From assembly GCA_965661085.1 (NCBI GenBank), contig CBFIDA010000005.1, positions 1 to 64,000 on the forward strand: DNA of 64,000 nt, given 5' to 3'. The translations under genes and the position numbers were made by a program. The notes under the pieces are model-generated. The model ran no database searches. It was not told the origin of the DNA and worked only from the letters and a program-made list of their open reading frames with translations. This DNA comes from CBFIDA01 sp965661085. GTDB taxonomy: Bacteria; Pseudomonadota; Gammaproteobacteria; Comchoanobacterales; Comchoanobacteraceae. This document shows positions 32,139 through 41,217 of the stretch, piece after piece; within the stretch, counting starts at the first letter, position 1, and every line of letters starts with the position of its first letter.

Positions 32139-32790
32139 TGAGGGTTGCGAAGGCATGCATGAGGGCATAGAAATAGGGTGTCAGGAGCTGGCTGAGTAGA
32201 CCGGTGAGCAATAAAAAAATGAGAATAAAAAAACCGTAGGGTTCTATTTGATCGTAGTAATACGCCCATTTTCCAGGTAAAAGTGCAGACACAATGCGGC
32301 CACCATCGAGTGGTGGCAATGGCAACATGTTGAGGACAGCCAAGATGTTGTTGATTTTGATGCCTGCAATGGCAGCGGCCAAAAGCCAGTTGTAAAAAGC
32401 TGTTTCGGGTGTGAGGAGGCGGTAAGCCAGAACGGCCAACAATGCCCAGATCAATGCCATGATCAGATTGGATACAGGGCCAGCCACAGCGACCCAAGCC
32501 ATGTCTCTTTTAGGATTTTTCAAGCCATCGGGGTTGACGGGTACAGGTTTGGCCCAGCCAAAAAGGAAGGGGGTGCCGGTGAGCAGTAGGGCCAGAGGCA
32601 CCAAAAGGGTGCCGACTGTATCGATGTGGGCCATTGGATTGAGGGTGAGTCTGCCAAGCATTTTTGCCGATTGATCGCCACGCAAGCTGGCAACCCATCC
32701 ATGTGCGTATTCGTGCACCGTGATGGCAAACAAGACAGGGAGGCCCCAGATGGACAGCATGCGCATGAAGGTGTTGGGGTCCATCATCAT
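32116..32790 (-). CDS. Site-2 protease family (M50) membrane metalloprotease
   Basis: A polytopic membrane zinc protease of peptidase family M50B. The HExxH motif is HEYAH in the first helix (VLFAITVHEYAHGWVA), and the third zinc ligand is in NMLPLPPLDGGRI. AGPVSNLIMAL is the usual mid segment. The frame is open upstream, but the ATG at 32790 has GAGG 8 bases before it and gives 224 aa, normal for the small class. Substrates are unknown. It is followed on the minus strand by no further gene and lies 10 bases behind dolP, so probably one operon with it. Confidence 0.9.
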   Translation of the reverse strand: MMMDPNTFMRMLSIWGLPVLFAITVHEYAHGWVASLRGDQSAKMLGRLTLNPMAHIDTVGTLLVPLALLLTGTPFLFGWAKPVPVNPDGLKNPKRDMAWVAVAGPVSNLIMALIWALLAVLAYRLLTPETAFYNWLLAAAIAGIKINNILAVLNMLPLPPLDGGRIVSALLPGKWAYYYDQIEPYGFFILIFLLLTGLLSQLLTPYFYALMHAFATLIKHLAGF

Positions 32791-32800
32791 GATATGTGCC

Positions 32801-33385
32801 TCAAACTCGATTTTCGAACAAGGTGACCACTTTTTTGACCCCAGGCACCTTACGCACGGCGTCGGTGGCCAAGGCTTGCTGTGCATTGGGTAGAATGCCC
32901 ATCAGGTAGACCACACCATGGTTGACTATGGGGGTCACTTGAGCGGACCGCAGGCCTTTTTTCTGGAGTAGCGCTGTTTGAACATGACCGGCCAGCCATA
33001 CATCTTTGGCACCATCGATGGCGCTGTCTTTTTGTGTGACGGTCAATTTGTTGTAAATGCGTCGCACATGCGGTGCAGATTGCGCAATTTTATAGATGCG
33101 CACCCGTTGTTCGGGTGTGCGCACGCGTCCGACCAACAAGGTATTGTGGTTGATGGTTTTGACGCTGACATCGGTGCTTTGCAGCGTTTCATTTTCGGCG
33201 ACTTTTTCGTTGATGAAAGTGGTGGTGGTATGATCTTGTGACATGGTTTTGAAGCTGCGTTGATCGTACAGCGCTGTGGCTGTCAGTGCCGAAGCACCAG
33301 CGACCACTGCGGTGGTCATGCAGCCATTCAGGAGTGCCAAACTGAGGCATGTGAGGATGATTTTGTGGGGTGTTGTGCAACGCAT
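32801..33385 (-). CDS. dolP: Outer-membrane lipoprotein DolP (YraP), two BON domains
   Basis: DolP supports outer-membrane integrity and BAM function. The protein starts with a lipoprotein signal (LTCLSLALLNGC, lipid Cys at residue 22) and has two BON domains, seen as VSVKTINHNTLLVGRVRTPEQ and then TPIVNHGVVYLMGILPNAQQ. Length is 194 aa, E. coli 191. The neighbourhood yraN-lpoA-rsmI is the same as around E. coli dolP, without diaA. It is probably translated with the M50 gene 10 bases downstream. Confidence 0.92.
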   Translation of the reverse strand: MRCTTPHKIILTCLSLALLNGCMTTAVVAGASALTATALYDQRSFKTMSQDHTTTTFINEKVAENETLQSTDVSVKTINHNTLLVGRVRTPEQRVRIYKIAQSAPHVRRIYNKLTVTQKDSAIDGAKDVWLAGHVQTALLQKKGLRSAQVTPIVNHGVVYLMGILPNAQQALATDAVRKVPGVKKVVTLFENRV

Positions 33386-33454
33386 GTCAATGCTCCAATC
33401 GATGAATCTGTCATCACCATAACATAGGCCATGTTGCGAAAAAAGTCCTTTATG

Positions 33455-33841
33455 TCATGGGGATGCTTGAATTGTGTGCATGAGTGTCTCAGCTCTGAAG
33501 GCATCGACACACCATTGATGCACATTCAAGCCCACCAATGCCACAACATCAAAACGTATGGCGGTATAGGTGACGGCATGTTGCATGAGGAAGTGTTCGG
33601 TGGCAAGCAGGATCCGTTGTTGTTTGGTTTTAGAAATGGGGGGATACAGCTTGAAGGCATGTGGGGTTTTTCTGGATTTGACCTCCACAACGACCAATGT
33701 GTCGTTGGCCATCATGATCAGATCGAGCTCTCCCCAGCGACAGCGATGATTGCGCCCGATCAAGCATAGGCCCTTTTGCTGCAAATGCTTGCAGGCTTGA
33801 TCTTCGGCATGTTGTCCGCGCTGTTGTGTGGGACTGGTCAT
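33455..33841 (-). CDS. yraN: UPF0102 endonuclease-like protein YraN
   Basis: A small protein with a Holliday-junction-resolvase-like nuclease fold whose biological role is unsettled. It starts MTSPTQQRGQHAEDQACKHL and has the catalytic-looking GELDLIMMANDTLVVVEVKSRK (G-E-x-D and E-V-K). The real start is the ATG at 33841, which overlaps the lpoA stop by 4 bases; the frame remains open upstream inside lpoA but that part is not protein-like. Length is 128 aa (E. coli 131). Confidence 0.92.
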   Translation of the reverse strand: MTSPTQQRGQHAEDQACKHLQQKGLCLIGRNHRCRWGELDLIMMANDTLVVVEVKSRKTPHAFKLYPPISKTKQQRILLATEHFLMQHAVTYTAIRFDVVALVGLNVHQWCVDAFRAETLMHTIQASP

Positions 33842-35625
33842 GCCAGATGCTGTGTTGTATCGGCGCGTTTGGGGCGACCTCGGTGTAAGGTCATCCAGAC
33901 AGTGTTGCGTTGTATCACGTGGGGTTGACGCATTTGGTATATGCCATTTAAGCCCACACATTGTGTCCATGACATGGATTGCATCACGGGGAGCGTCAAC
34001 AAAAGACGCAGACTGTCTTGGCCAAGTCGAAAGAAATTGGGGTGGCGTTGCAAATATTTGGGCCAACTGGGCATGTGGGCGCCCGGTGTATGGCGTGGGG
34101 GCACATAGCCCAGATAGCGGACATGTTCGAGATCTTGTTTTTGATAGCGATGGGCAACTGGCTGTTGAAAGATGCTGGGGCCAAAGAGCGGCAAGTCGCC
34201 GCTGTAGTGATAACGAATCAATGGAATGATGGCGCTGGCTTGTTTCTGTCCCATGGCCAAAATGATCGCATCAATGTCTGGGCGATGGCTGGGGATGGTG
34301 CGTACCTTTTCTTGCAGTGCTTTGGCAATTTGTTGGCCGTGGTGATGACTTGTGGTGATGCCCAGAGTCTCTTGAATGAAGGCATCGTTGTGCTGTGGCG
34401 TTGTGGGCAGTGTTGCAATCCAATCTTCTTGCAAAGTGGCGTGGGGCCAGCCCATACTGAAAGCATGGCCGATCTTCTCTCCCAAAGGGGTTGCGGATTG
34501 AATCACCAAGGGGTGGCGATAACCCAAATGGCTGACATGCTTTGCCAAATCTCTGATTTCTGACTGTTGTGTCAGATCAATCCAATACAAATCATCGTTG
34601 GGTGTGGCGCGTTGAGGTGGATTGAACGCCAAGATGGGTTTTTGCAGGTGTCTATCATTGTTCAGTTGTGCCACCCGTTTTTTGGTGAGCGGCCCGATGA
34701 TGGCATCCAGGTCTGGGCGTTCGGCAAAAGCCAACATGGCATTCGGGTCGTCTTGGCTGGCATCATAGACCACCACGTTGAGTGCATGGTTGGGGCGTTG
34801 TTGTTTCATGCGGTACAGTTGCGCCATGATGCCGTAGAGCAGGGTGTTGCCTTGTTGGGCATACACCCCATGTTGTGGCACAATGACGCCAATTTTGTGG
34901 ATGGCAGGCATGGCCGTGCTGGGTTGCAACCAAGCTTGCGCAGGGTGTTCGATGTGTGTGGCCCGCCATGATGCCAAACGTTCAGGCCATTGAGAGGGCT
35001 GATGGCATGCCAGTGCTGTGGCTTGTGCCAAGGCCACCCAGCCTGAAAACGGTGCGGATAGGCTTGTTGGGGTCGAGCCAGATTGGCCCAGCCGACGCCA
35101 GTGTTGGTCTAGCCAGTGGGGTTGGTCTGCCTCAGGTGTGCGGTCAAATGCTTGTTGCAGGGTGCGCAAAGCTGATAGGTTCTGATGGCGTGCGGTGAGC
35201 AATTTGGCTTTGAGGTTCAGTGCTTTGGGCAACCATGCTTGCGGTAAATGATGCAAGGCGCGGTTCAGACGGTGTTGTGCTTGACCAACATGATGTTGTT
35301 GGGCCGCAATGCTGGCGCGTGCAAAATCACGCAAGGCACGATCTTCAGGCGATGCATCATGCTGCATGGGCCATTGAGCAAGACGTTTGGCCAGTGTGAT
35401 GTGGGCCTCGTTGCACAATTTTAGGGCGGCAAACGTGAACAGGCGGTCCTGAGCCTCCGGTTGCTCTTGGGCTTGTTGTAAATACCATTCAGCCGATTCT
35501 GGCAACAGAGTGGATGAAGGCGCTGCTGACCATTGATCAAATGTTGGCCTGTTGCCGCAGCCGTGTATGAAAATGCCCAATAGTATCAGGCAGATCAAAT
35601 TTAAAAAACGCATGTTGTGCATCAC
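33838..35625 (-). CDS. lpoA: Penicillin-binding protein activator LpoA
   Basis: LpoA is the outer-membrane lipoprotein that reaches through the periplasm to activate PBP1a. The lipobox is GIFIHGC with the modified Cys at residue 23. The N-terminal part is a helical TPR-like domain (AEWYLQQAQEQPEAQDRLF) and the C-terminal part a periplasmic-binding-protein fold (IGVIVPQHGVYAQQGNTLLYGI). It starts at a GTG at 35625 followed directly by ATG. Length 595 aa is shorter than E. coli (678). It is divergent from rsmI, as in E. coli. Confidence 0.92.
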   Translation of the reverse strand: MMHNMRFLNLICLILLGIFIHGCGNRPTFDQWSAAPSSTLLPESAEWYLQQAQEQPEAQDRLFTFAALKLCNEAHITLAKRLAQWPMQHDASPEDRALRDFARASIAAQQHHVGQAQHRLNRALHHLPQAWLPKALNLKAKLLTARHQNLSALRTLQQAFDRTPEADQPHWLDQHWRRLGQSGSTPTSLSAPFSGWVALAQATALACHQPSQWPERLASWRATHIEHPAQAWLQPSTAMPAIHKIGVIVPQHGVYAQQGNTLLYGIMAQLYRMKQQRPNHALNVVVYDASQDDPNAMLAFAERPDLDAIIGPLTKKRVAQLNNDRHLQKPILAFNPPQRATPNDDLYWIDLTQQSEIRDLAKHVSHLGYRHPLVIQSATPLGEKIGHAFSMGWPHATLQEDWIATLPTTPQHNDAFIQETLGITTSHHHGQQIAKALQEKVRTIPSHRPDIDAIILAMGQKQASAIIPLIRYHYSGDLPLFGPSIFQQPVAHRYQKQDLEHVRYLGYVPPRHTPGAHMPSWPKYLQRHPNFFRLGQDSLRLLLTLPVMQSMSWTQCVGLNGIYQMRQPHVIQRNTVWMTLHRGRPKRADTTQHLA

Positions 35626-35811
35626 AAATCCATTGATGATGCTTCCACCTTAGGCATCTTTTGAGTTCAGGTCAACCCGTGGCCACTATTGGGGAGCATT
35701 TTATGATTTGTGCCAAAAAAAGGAGATGGTATGGGCTGACCGACCAGAGCATTGTGTGTGCGGCTTCAAACAGGTATGTTGAACAACAAGACAATCAGAT
35801 AAGGATGTGCC

Positions 35812-36654
35812 ATGGCCATCGATCGGCAAACATTGTATGTGGTGGCAACCCCCATCGGACACTTGGCAGACTTCAGCCATCGCGCTGTCATGGTGCTGGG
35901 GCAGTGCGATGTGATTTTGTGTGAAGACACGCGTGTCAGTCGTGTCTTGCTTCAGCATCATGGCATCACCACGCCCATTCAAGCCATGCATCGGTTCAAT
36001 GAGGCCGATGTGTTGCAGCGCCATATCGATGGACTCACCCAAGGGCAAAGCATTGCCATCATCAGTGATGCTGGCACACCGTTGATCCAAGACCCAGGGG
36101 GACGCTTGGTTTGTGCCTGTCATGCTCAGGGTATTAGGGTGGTGCCCATCCCGGGGGCCAGTGCGATCATGGCGGCGTTGTCGGTTGCAGGTTTTTCAGA
36201 AAGTCATTTTGAGTTTGTGGGTTTTTTGCCAGGCAAAGCCCATGCGCGGGACACCATGCTCAAAGCATGGTGTGAGCAACCGCACATCATGGTGGCCTTT
36301 GAGGTGCCGCATCGTATCGAAGCGACTTTGACGGCGTTGGCGCATGTGTTGCCACCTGATCGCGATGTGGTCTTGGCCAGGGAGTTGACCAAAAAATTTG
36401 AGACAATTGTGCGGCTTAAGGCCAGTGAGCTGCCAACATGGATGACCCAAAAGCCTGTTTTGAAAGGAGAGTGGGTGTTGATGGTCGGGCCAGCTGTCAT
36501 TGAGCCATCGGCACTGTCGCCTCAAGGCAAGCAGGCATTGAAAGTGTTGATGACGCGTTGCTCCATCAAAGACAGTGTGGCCATGGCCTCCGCCATCACG
36601 GGGGATCGTAAAAACGTCCTATACGCTTATGCCATGACGCTGGATGCAGGCTGA
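35812..36654 (+). CDS. rsmI: 16S rRNA (cytidine-1402-2'-O)-methyltransferase
   Basis: RsmI methylates the ribose of C1402 in the decoding centre of 16S rRNA. The tetrapyrrole-methylase-like fold shows TLYVVATPIGHLADFSHRA, CEDTRVSRVLLQH, SDAGTPLIQDPG and VVPIPGASAIMAALSVAG. Length 280 aa, close to E. coli (286). AAGGA lies 6 bases before the ATG. The divergent position relative to lpoA is conserved. The 148-base gap after it holds the rnpB promoter. Confidence 0.94.
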   Translation: MAIDRQTLYVVATPIGHLADFSHRAVMVLGQCDVILCEDTRVSRVLLQHHGITTPIQAMHRFNEADVLQRHIDGLTQGQSIAIISDAGTPLIQDPGGRLVCACHAQGIRVVPIPGASAIMAALSVAGFSESHFEFVGFLPGKAHARDTMLKAWCEQPHIMVAFEVPHRIEATLTALAHVLPPDRDVVLARELTKKFETIVRLKASELPTWMTQKPVLKGEWVLMVGPAVIEPSALSPQGKQALKVLMTRCSIKDSVAMASAITGDRKNVLYAYAMTLDAG

Positions 36655-36768
36655 CAATCGCCCATTGTGTCGTGCGTCATAATGCATCAGTTTGTGTGAT
36701 TGGTCAGTGCAAACGGGTGGTCAAGGTGTTTGGTGAGGTGGTGGATGATAAAAAATGACGCAAGGCTT

Positions 36769-36797
36769 TTGAGATTGTGGTGCGACTGTGTTATTTT
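36769..36797 (+). promoter_or_regulatory. Promoter of rnpB
   Basis: TTGAGA (36769-36774, 5 of 6), 17-base spacer, TATTTT (36792-36797, 4 of 6). The start would fall at about 36803-36804, exactly where the mature RNA should begin. Confidence 0.65.
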
Positions 36798-36802
36798 ATG
36801 GG

Positions 36803-37143
36803 TAAGTCAGTCGGGCAATCGCTGCATATGCAGAGGAAAGTCCGGGCTTCGCAGAGCAGGGTGCCAGGTAATGCCTGGGCAGCGTGAGTTGACGGCCAGT
36901 GCCACAGAAAACAAACCGCCACCTCGCGGTGGTAAGGGTGAAAAGGTGCGGTAAGAGCGCACCGCTTGTTTGGCAACAAACAAGGCATGGTAAACCCCAC
37001 CTGAAGCAAGGCCAAATAGAGATTGGTGCCAATGGCATGTGCGGCTCGTACAACAATCTGGGTAGGCTGCTTGAGGCGGCAAGCGATTGTCGTCCTAGAT
37101 GAATGATTGCCCAAGACAGAACCCGGCTTACAGACTGACTTAT
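36803..37143 (+). ncRNA. rnpB: RNase P RNA (M1 RNA, type A)
   Basis: This is the catalytic RNA that trims tRNA precursors. Conserved blocks are visible in order: GAGGAAAGTCCGGGC (P4 5' half), CAGGGTGCCAGGTAA, GCGGTAAGAGCGCACCG, GCAAGGCCAAATAG, GGTAGGCTGCTTGAG, CTAGATGAATG, and ACAGAACCCGGCTTA. The ends pair as P1, TAAGTCAGTC (36803-36812) with GACTGACTTA (37133-37142), followed by a T-rich stretch. About 340 bases. P3 is reduced to CTGCATATGCAG and P12 to a short CCACCTCGCGGTGG hairpin, both much shorter than in E. coli. Confidence 0.96.
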
Positions 37144-37179
37144 TTTGTTTTTAAATTGTTTTGGAGCGCTACAACCACC

Positions 37180-38352
37180 ATGGTCGACAACACAGTCATC
37201 TTTTCCATCTTCTTGATTTTCACTGGCGCTGCCTTATTGTCCACCATGGCGCTGTTCACCCGTCAATCGTTGATGGTGTCTTACATGGTATTGGGTGGTT
37301 TGTTGGGGCCATGGGGTTTGCAATGGGTCAACGACAGCATGCTCATTCAACAAACGGGTGATGTGGGCATCATTTTCTTGTTGTTTTTGTTGGGTTTGCA
37401 CCTTGATCCTAAGAATCTATGGCAAATGCTTAAGAAGGCAACGTTGGTGTCGGTATTGAGTTGTTTTTCCTTTGCTTTGATTGGTTATGTCATCGCCAGA
37501 TTCTTTCATTTTCCACCCAGTGAATCGATGATCATTGGGGCGGCCTTTATGTTCTCCAGCACCATCATTGCGTTGAAAATGTTGCCCACCACGGTGCTGC
37601 ACCATCAGCATACCGGTGAAGTGATGATTTCCATTTTGCTGCTGCAAGATTTGATTGCCATCATGGTATTGTTGTGGCTACAAGGGTTGACTGTCGATGG
37701 GTTTGGGGTGACGGATTTTGCCAAAGTGGTGTTTTCTTTGCCCATGTTGCTGCTGTTTGCGTTTGCTTTTGAACGTTATGTTTTGGTGCGTTTGTTTGCA
37801 CGATTCGATCGGGTGCGTGAGTATTTGTTCTTGTTGTCCATTGGGTGGTGTTTGAGCATGGCCGAAATGGCTCGATATTTAGGGCTTTCGCATGAGGTTG
37901 GTGCCTTCATTGCGGGTGTGTCGATTGCCTCGAGTTCCATTTCTTTATACATTGCCGAATCTTTGAAGCCAGTCCGTGATTTCTTTTTGGTGCTGTTTTT
38001 CTTTTCTGTGGGTGCAACATTCAATTTGTCGTATTTGCCTAAAGTCATTGTGCCAGCCATCGTGCTTGCTGTGGCACTGCTTGTGGCCAAGCCATTCATC
38101 TTCAAATTTTTGCTTGAGAAAGTGGGAGAGATGTCGAATGTGGGCTGGGAAATTGGGGTGCGTCTCGGTCAATTGAGTGAATTCTCATTGCTGGTGGCAT
38201 ATTTTGCAGCGGACAAAACTTCTCTGATCAGCAAGTCAGGATCTTTTCTCATTCAGGCTGCAACAATCTTGTCGTTCATGCTGTCTTCTTATTGGGTGGT
38301 CCGAAAATATCCGACGCCCATTGCTGTCACCGATCAACTGCGGCGTGATTGA
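37180..38352 (+). CDS. CPA2-family cation:proton antiporter (KefB-like membrane domain)
   Basis: A 390-residue integral membrane protein with about 12 hydrophobic helices and the Na+/H+ exchanger fold of the CPA2 family. Typical segments are VGIIFLLFLLGLHLDPKNL, AAFMFSSTIIALKML, LLQDLIAIMVLLWL with the conserved Asp of the ion site, and GVRLGQLSEFSLLVAYFA. It ends right after the last helix, so it lacks the C-terminal RCK/TrkA-N domain of KefB or YbaL. Ion specificity (K+ or Na+) cannot be told. The frame runs back into rnpB, but the ATG at 37180 is the first reasonable start; the nearest GGAG is 13 bases away. Confidence 0.85.
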   Translation: MVDNTVIFSIFLIFTGAALLSTMALFTRQSLMVSYMVLGGLLGPWGLQWVNDSMLIQQTGDVGIIFLLFLLGLHLDPKNLWQMLKKATLVSVLSCFSFALIGYVIARFFHFPPSESMIIGAAFMFSSTIIALKMLPTTVLHHQHTGEVMISILLLQDLIAIMVLLWLQGLTVDGFGVTDFAKVVFSLPMLLLFAFAFERYVLVRLFARFDRVREYLFLLSIGWCLSMAEMARYLGLSHEVGAFIAGVSIASSSISLYIAESLKPVRDFFLVLFFFSVGATFNLSYLPKVIVPAIVLAVALLVAKPFIFKFLLEKVGEMSNVGWEIGVRLGQLSEFSLLVAYFAADKTSLISKSGSFLIQAATILSFMLSSYWVVRKYPTPIAVTDQLRRD

Positions 38353-38650
38353 TGGTCGGGTGCGTTTTGGTCATCCAACACGTTTGCTGCAATCACCGTG
38401 TTTCTTGATGTCACCCTGCTGAAAGATGCCTGTGTCATGTTGATGGGCAGCATGCCATCGCTTTCAAAGGGATCGCACATCGACGCACCTCCGTCATCGT
38501 TGCCTTTTTGTATGACAAAGCGTTTGAAATGAGCACAGCAGCGCACGAATGGGTGGGATGTTTTAACAAAGTGGTTGATCGCATGCCTCACCCATCTTGA
38601 CAAAATGCCGCCGTATATGGTACAAGGTCTCATTTTGTGAGATTAAGATT
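38353..38650. other. Intergenic region without recognised feature
   Basis: Just under 300 bases between the antiporter gene and the small hypothetical. No open frame with a recognisable product, no tRNA and no strong hairpin terminator. It probably holds the promoter of the small gene at 38651, but I could not pick a clear one. Confidence 0.35.
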
Positions 38651-38992
38651 ATGTTTGCAGTAGAAAAATACCTTTATTTTTATGATTTGAACAAGGGGGC
38701 GCGTGCCAAGATTCCTGATTTTTTTGAATGTGGCGTGCCTTTCATTCACCTGGGTGGGGCCATCACAGGGCAGTCAGATGAGGCCTATTTTGATCGTTGC
38801 TTTGCGGCTCAAATGCCTGCAGGCGAGCAATTCGCGCCTTTTCTGGTTCGGAGTTCGAAGTTGACAGCGCAACTTAAAGCGCGACTGAAAGCAATCACCA
38901 AAGGTCGACTGTCTGGCAGGTACGAACACCCCACCTCTCTAGATTCTGAAAACAAACAAAACACAAAACTTTGTGGGTGTCCGATCAGCTAG
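38651..38992 (+). CDS. Small hypothetical protein
   Basis: A 113-residue protein I do not recognise. It starts MFAVEKYLYFYDLNKGARAK and contains GVPFIHLGGAITGQSDEAYF and a basic stretch AQLKARLKAITKGRLSGRY, with a short polar tail. No signal peptide or membrane helix. There is no good ribosome site, so the start is uncertain. Its stop overlaps the end of the convergent uup gene by 4 bases. Confidence 0.5.
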   Translation: MFAVEKYLYFYDLNKGARAKIPDFFECGVPFIHLGGAITGQSDEAYFDRCFAAQMPAGEQFAPFLVRSSKLTAQLKARLKAITKGRLSGRYEHPTSLDSENKQNTKLCGCPIS

Positions 38993-40740
38993 TCTTCCAG
39001 CGATGACCATTCGTCAAACAAGCCTTGTAATGTATGCTCGAGTTCTGTGTATGCTGTCTGGTGGGCCTTGAGTGTTTCAGGCGGTTGCTGATAAAAGTCT
39101 GGTTGTTGGCTTTGGTCATACAGTGTATTCAGCTGGGCTTCGGTGTCTTCGATGAGCTGGGGCAGCGCTGCCAAGCGCCTGGTTTGATGGTAGCTGAGTT
39201 TCTTGGATTTTGGTTTGGCTGTGGGTGTTGGCGTGGTTTTGCGGCGTTTTGTGGTTGGTGGGCAAAGTTTGTGTTGCCAGGCTGACAGTTGGCCATCACA
39301 GCACTCGATGCGTCCATCGCCTTGCATCAGCCATGCCTGTGTGATGATGTGGTCCAGAAACATTTGGTCATGGCTGATGATCAATACGGTGCCTGAGTAG
39401 TCCACCATAAAGGCTTCCAGAACTTCGAGTGTGGCAATGTCGAGGTCGTTGGTGGGTTCATCCAGGATCAACATGTTGGCAGGTTTGGCCAAACATTTTG
39501 CAAGCATCAAGCGGTTTTTTTCCCCCCCGGAAAGATGTTGGATGCTGCCCTGCGCTTGTGCACCTGAAAATAAAAATTGTTTGAGATAGGACATGACATG
39601 CATCTCTTGTGTGCCGATCTTGATGTGTGTTTGGCCATCGGCAACGTTGTCCATGACTGAAAGGGTGGGGTCGAGCTGTTGGCGATGCTGGTCAAAATAA
39701 GCCCACTGCAAGTTGCTGCCGTATTCAACATGTCCAGCCGTTGGAGGCAAATTGCCCATCAGGCATTGCAATAAACTGGTCTTTCCCACGCCGTTGCCCC
39801 CAATGATGCCGATTTTTTCACCACGCAATACGGTGTGATTGAAGTCTTGCAGCAAGGTTTTGTCGCCTCGATCCAGTTGGAGATTTTGGATGTCGAGAAC
39901 TTTTTTGCCAGATTTTTCGTGGTGTTGGCCAGAGATGGCCAGGTTTTTTTGCGGGCCCTGCCAAGTTTTATAGGTGTCGCGCAGTGCTTTGAGTTTGGTG
40001 AGGCGGCCTTGGTTGCGTTTGCGTCGGCCTGTGACCCCTCTTTGTAACCAATGCTCTTCGCGTTTGAGCGCTGCTTTGCGCAAGTGTTGCTGATGCACCA
40101 GTTCGGCATAGGCTTTTTCTTTGTTGCTGAGATAGGTGGCAAAATTCCCGGGATGTGTTGTGATTTGTCCCCGATCCAAATCAACAATGGTGTCGGCCAG
40201 CTGTTCAATCAACCAACGATCATGACTGACAAAAAAACATGTGCCATGAAAGCGTTTGAGCTGACCAAGCATTTTGTGAATGGTCGGGATGTCCAGATGG
40301 TTGGTGGGTTCATCTAAAAACAAGATGTCTGGTGCTTGTTGCATGGCTTTGGCAAGCAGGAGTCGCCTTTTTTGTCCACCCGACAAAGCCTTGAAGGGGT
40401 GGTCTGGGCTGAGTGAAAATGCGTTGAGAATGTTGTGGCAGTTGGCTTCAGAGAGTGGGTGATTGGGGTGTTGCAGTGCTTGCAGGCAACTGAGGCCTTC
40501 GGCAAAAGCAGCGGTTTGCATGAGTGCTGCCATGCTCAAATCTTTGGCCTTGATGATTTCGCCTTGGTCGGGGTGTTGTTTGCCCTGTAAGATTTGCATC
40601 AAGGTTGTTTTGCCAGCACCATTTTTGCCCACCAGCGCGATTTTTTGTTGTCGGTGAATCACCAAGTTGGCACCATCCAGCACATTGGTGTTGCGGAAAG
40701 TGTGGGTCAAGTTTTTGGCAGTCAGCAAAACGTCAGGCAT
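38989..40740 (-). CDS. uup: ABC-F family ATPase Uup
   Basis: A soluble protein with two ABC ATPase domains and no membrane part. Walker A motifs are GKNGAGKT and GGNGVGKT; the signature motifs are LSGGQKRRLLLAKA and LSGGEKNRLMLAKC; both Walker B sites end LDEPTN. The long inter-domain linker is basic (RGVTGRRKRNQGRLTKLKALR), and the C-terminus has the coiled-coil DNA-binding-type extension characteristic of Uup (RLAALPQLIEDTEAQLNTLY). Uup affects transposon excision and ribosome or branched-DNA metabolism in E. coli. Length 583 aa (E. coli 635). Confidence 0.9.
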   Translation of the reverse strand: MPDVLLTAKNLTHTFRNTNVLDGANLVIHRQQKIALVGKNGAGKTTLMQILQGKQHPDQGEIIKAKDLSMAALMQTAAFAEGLSCLQALQHPNHPLSEANCHNILNAFSLSPDHPFKALSGGQKRRLLLAKAMQQAPDILFLDEPTNHLDIPTIHKMLGQLKRFHGTCFFVSHDRWLIEQLADTIVDLDRGQITTHPGNFATYLSNKEKAYAELVHQQHLRKAALKREEHWLQRGVTGRRKRNQGRLTKLKALRDTYKTWQGPQKNLAISGQHHEKSGKKVLDIQNLQLDRGDKTLLQDFNHTVLRGEKIGIIGGNGVGKTSLLQCLMGNLPPTAGHVEYGSNLQWAYFDQHRQQLDPTLSVMDNVADGQTHIKIGTQEMHVMSYLKQFLFSGAQAQGSIQHLSGGEKNRLMLAKCLAKPANMLILDEPTNDLDIATLEVLEAFMVDYSGTVLIISHDQMFLDHIITQAWLMQGDGRIECCDGQLSAWQHKLCPPTTKRRKTTPTPTAKPKSKKLSYHQTRRLAALPQLIEDTEAQLNTLYDQSQQPDFYQQPPETLKAHQTAYTELEHTLQGLFDEWSSLED

Positions 40741-41217
40741 GGCAAGCGTCCGTGGTGGGGTGTGCTCATGGTATGGGGTTTGTGGTCATCTGGCAAGTGG
40801 TATGGTGGCCTGCATGCCAGTTGCACCACCGTGGTGTTTTGCAAGATACGACCTTCTGGTTGGTCGCATGAAGCATCATGTGCTTTAAGCCATATTGTAC
40901 CCATGCGCCTTGGATGTTTTTTGTAACATTTGCATTGCTTGTAGGGTATGGTATTGCCAAAGAAATTTCATGCCCGTGCCTGCTGGCTTCCGTCTGTCGC
41001 CTCAATTGATTGTTTGCTGTGCGGTGCCAGGTTGTGAAGCATCTTGAGGGGCAACAGAAAAAACAACCTGCTCAAGAGGCGAGTGGCTATTTTAATGGGG
41101 TGGGTCTGAAATAATCTTGCTGGGGCTCGCATTGTGGATAGAATTGGGTATATAATATGGCCATGTTTTTGATACATGCTGATATGGCTTGCCGACCTGG
41201 CACATCAATTGGGGCGA
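40741..41217. other. Intergenic region upstream of uup and aceE
   Basis: A 477-base stretch with no gene I can support. It holds an inverted repeat TCTTGAG/CTCAAGA (41042-41048 and 41071-41077, loop of 22) and the aceE -10 element near its right end. No PdhR-like palindrome was seen. Confidence 0.45.
41151..41156 (+). promoter_or_regulatory. Perfect -10 element upstream of aceE
   Basis: TATAAT at 41151-41156 lies about 60 bases before the aceE start. No good -35 is found at 16-18 bases distance and there is no TGn extension, so activation by a regulator is possible. Confidence 0.45.

Noticed and set aside
33842..34066. Upstream extension of the yraN frame
   Set aside because: It overlaps lpoA in another frame and is not part of any YraN protein. 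The coupled ATG at 33841 fits length and family.
37099..37179. N-terminal extension of the antiporter frame
   Set aside because: It falls inside the conserved 3' end of the RNase P RNA, so it is not coding.
41042..41077. TCTTGAG/CTCAAGA inverted repeat upstream of aceE as an operator
   Set aside because: The two arms are 22 bases apart and do not resemble PdhR or other known sites. It is too weak to call.
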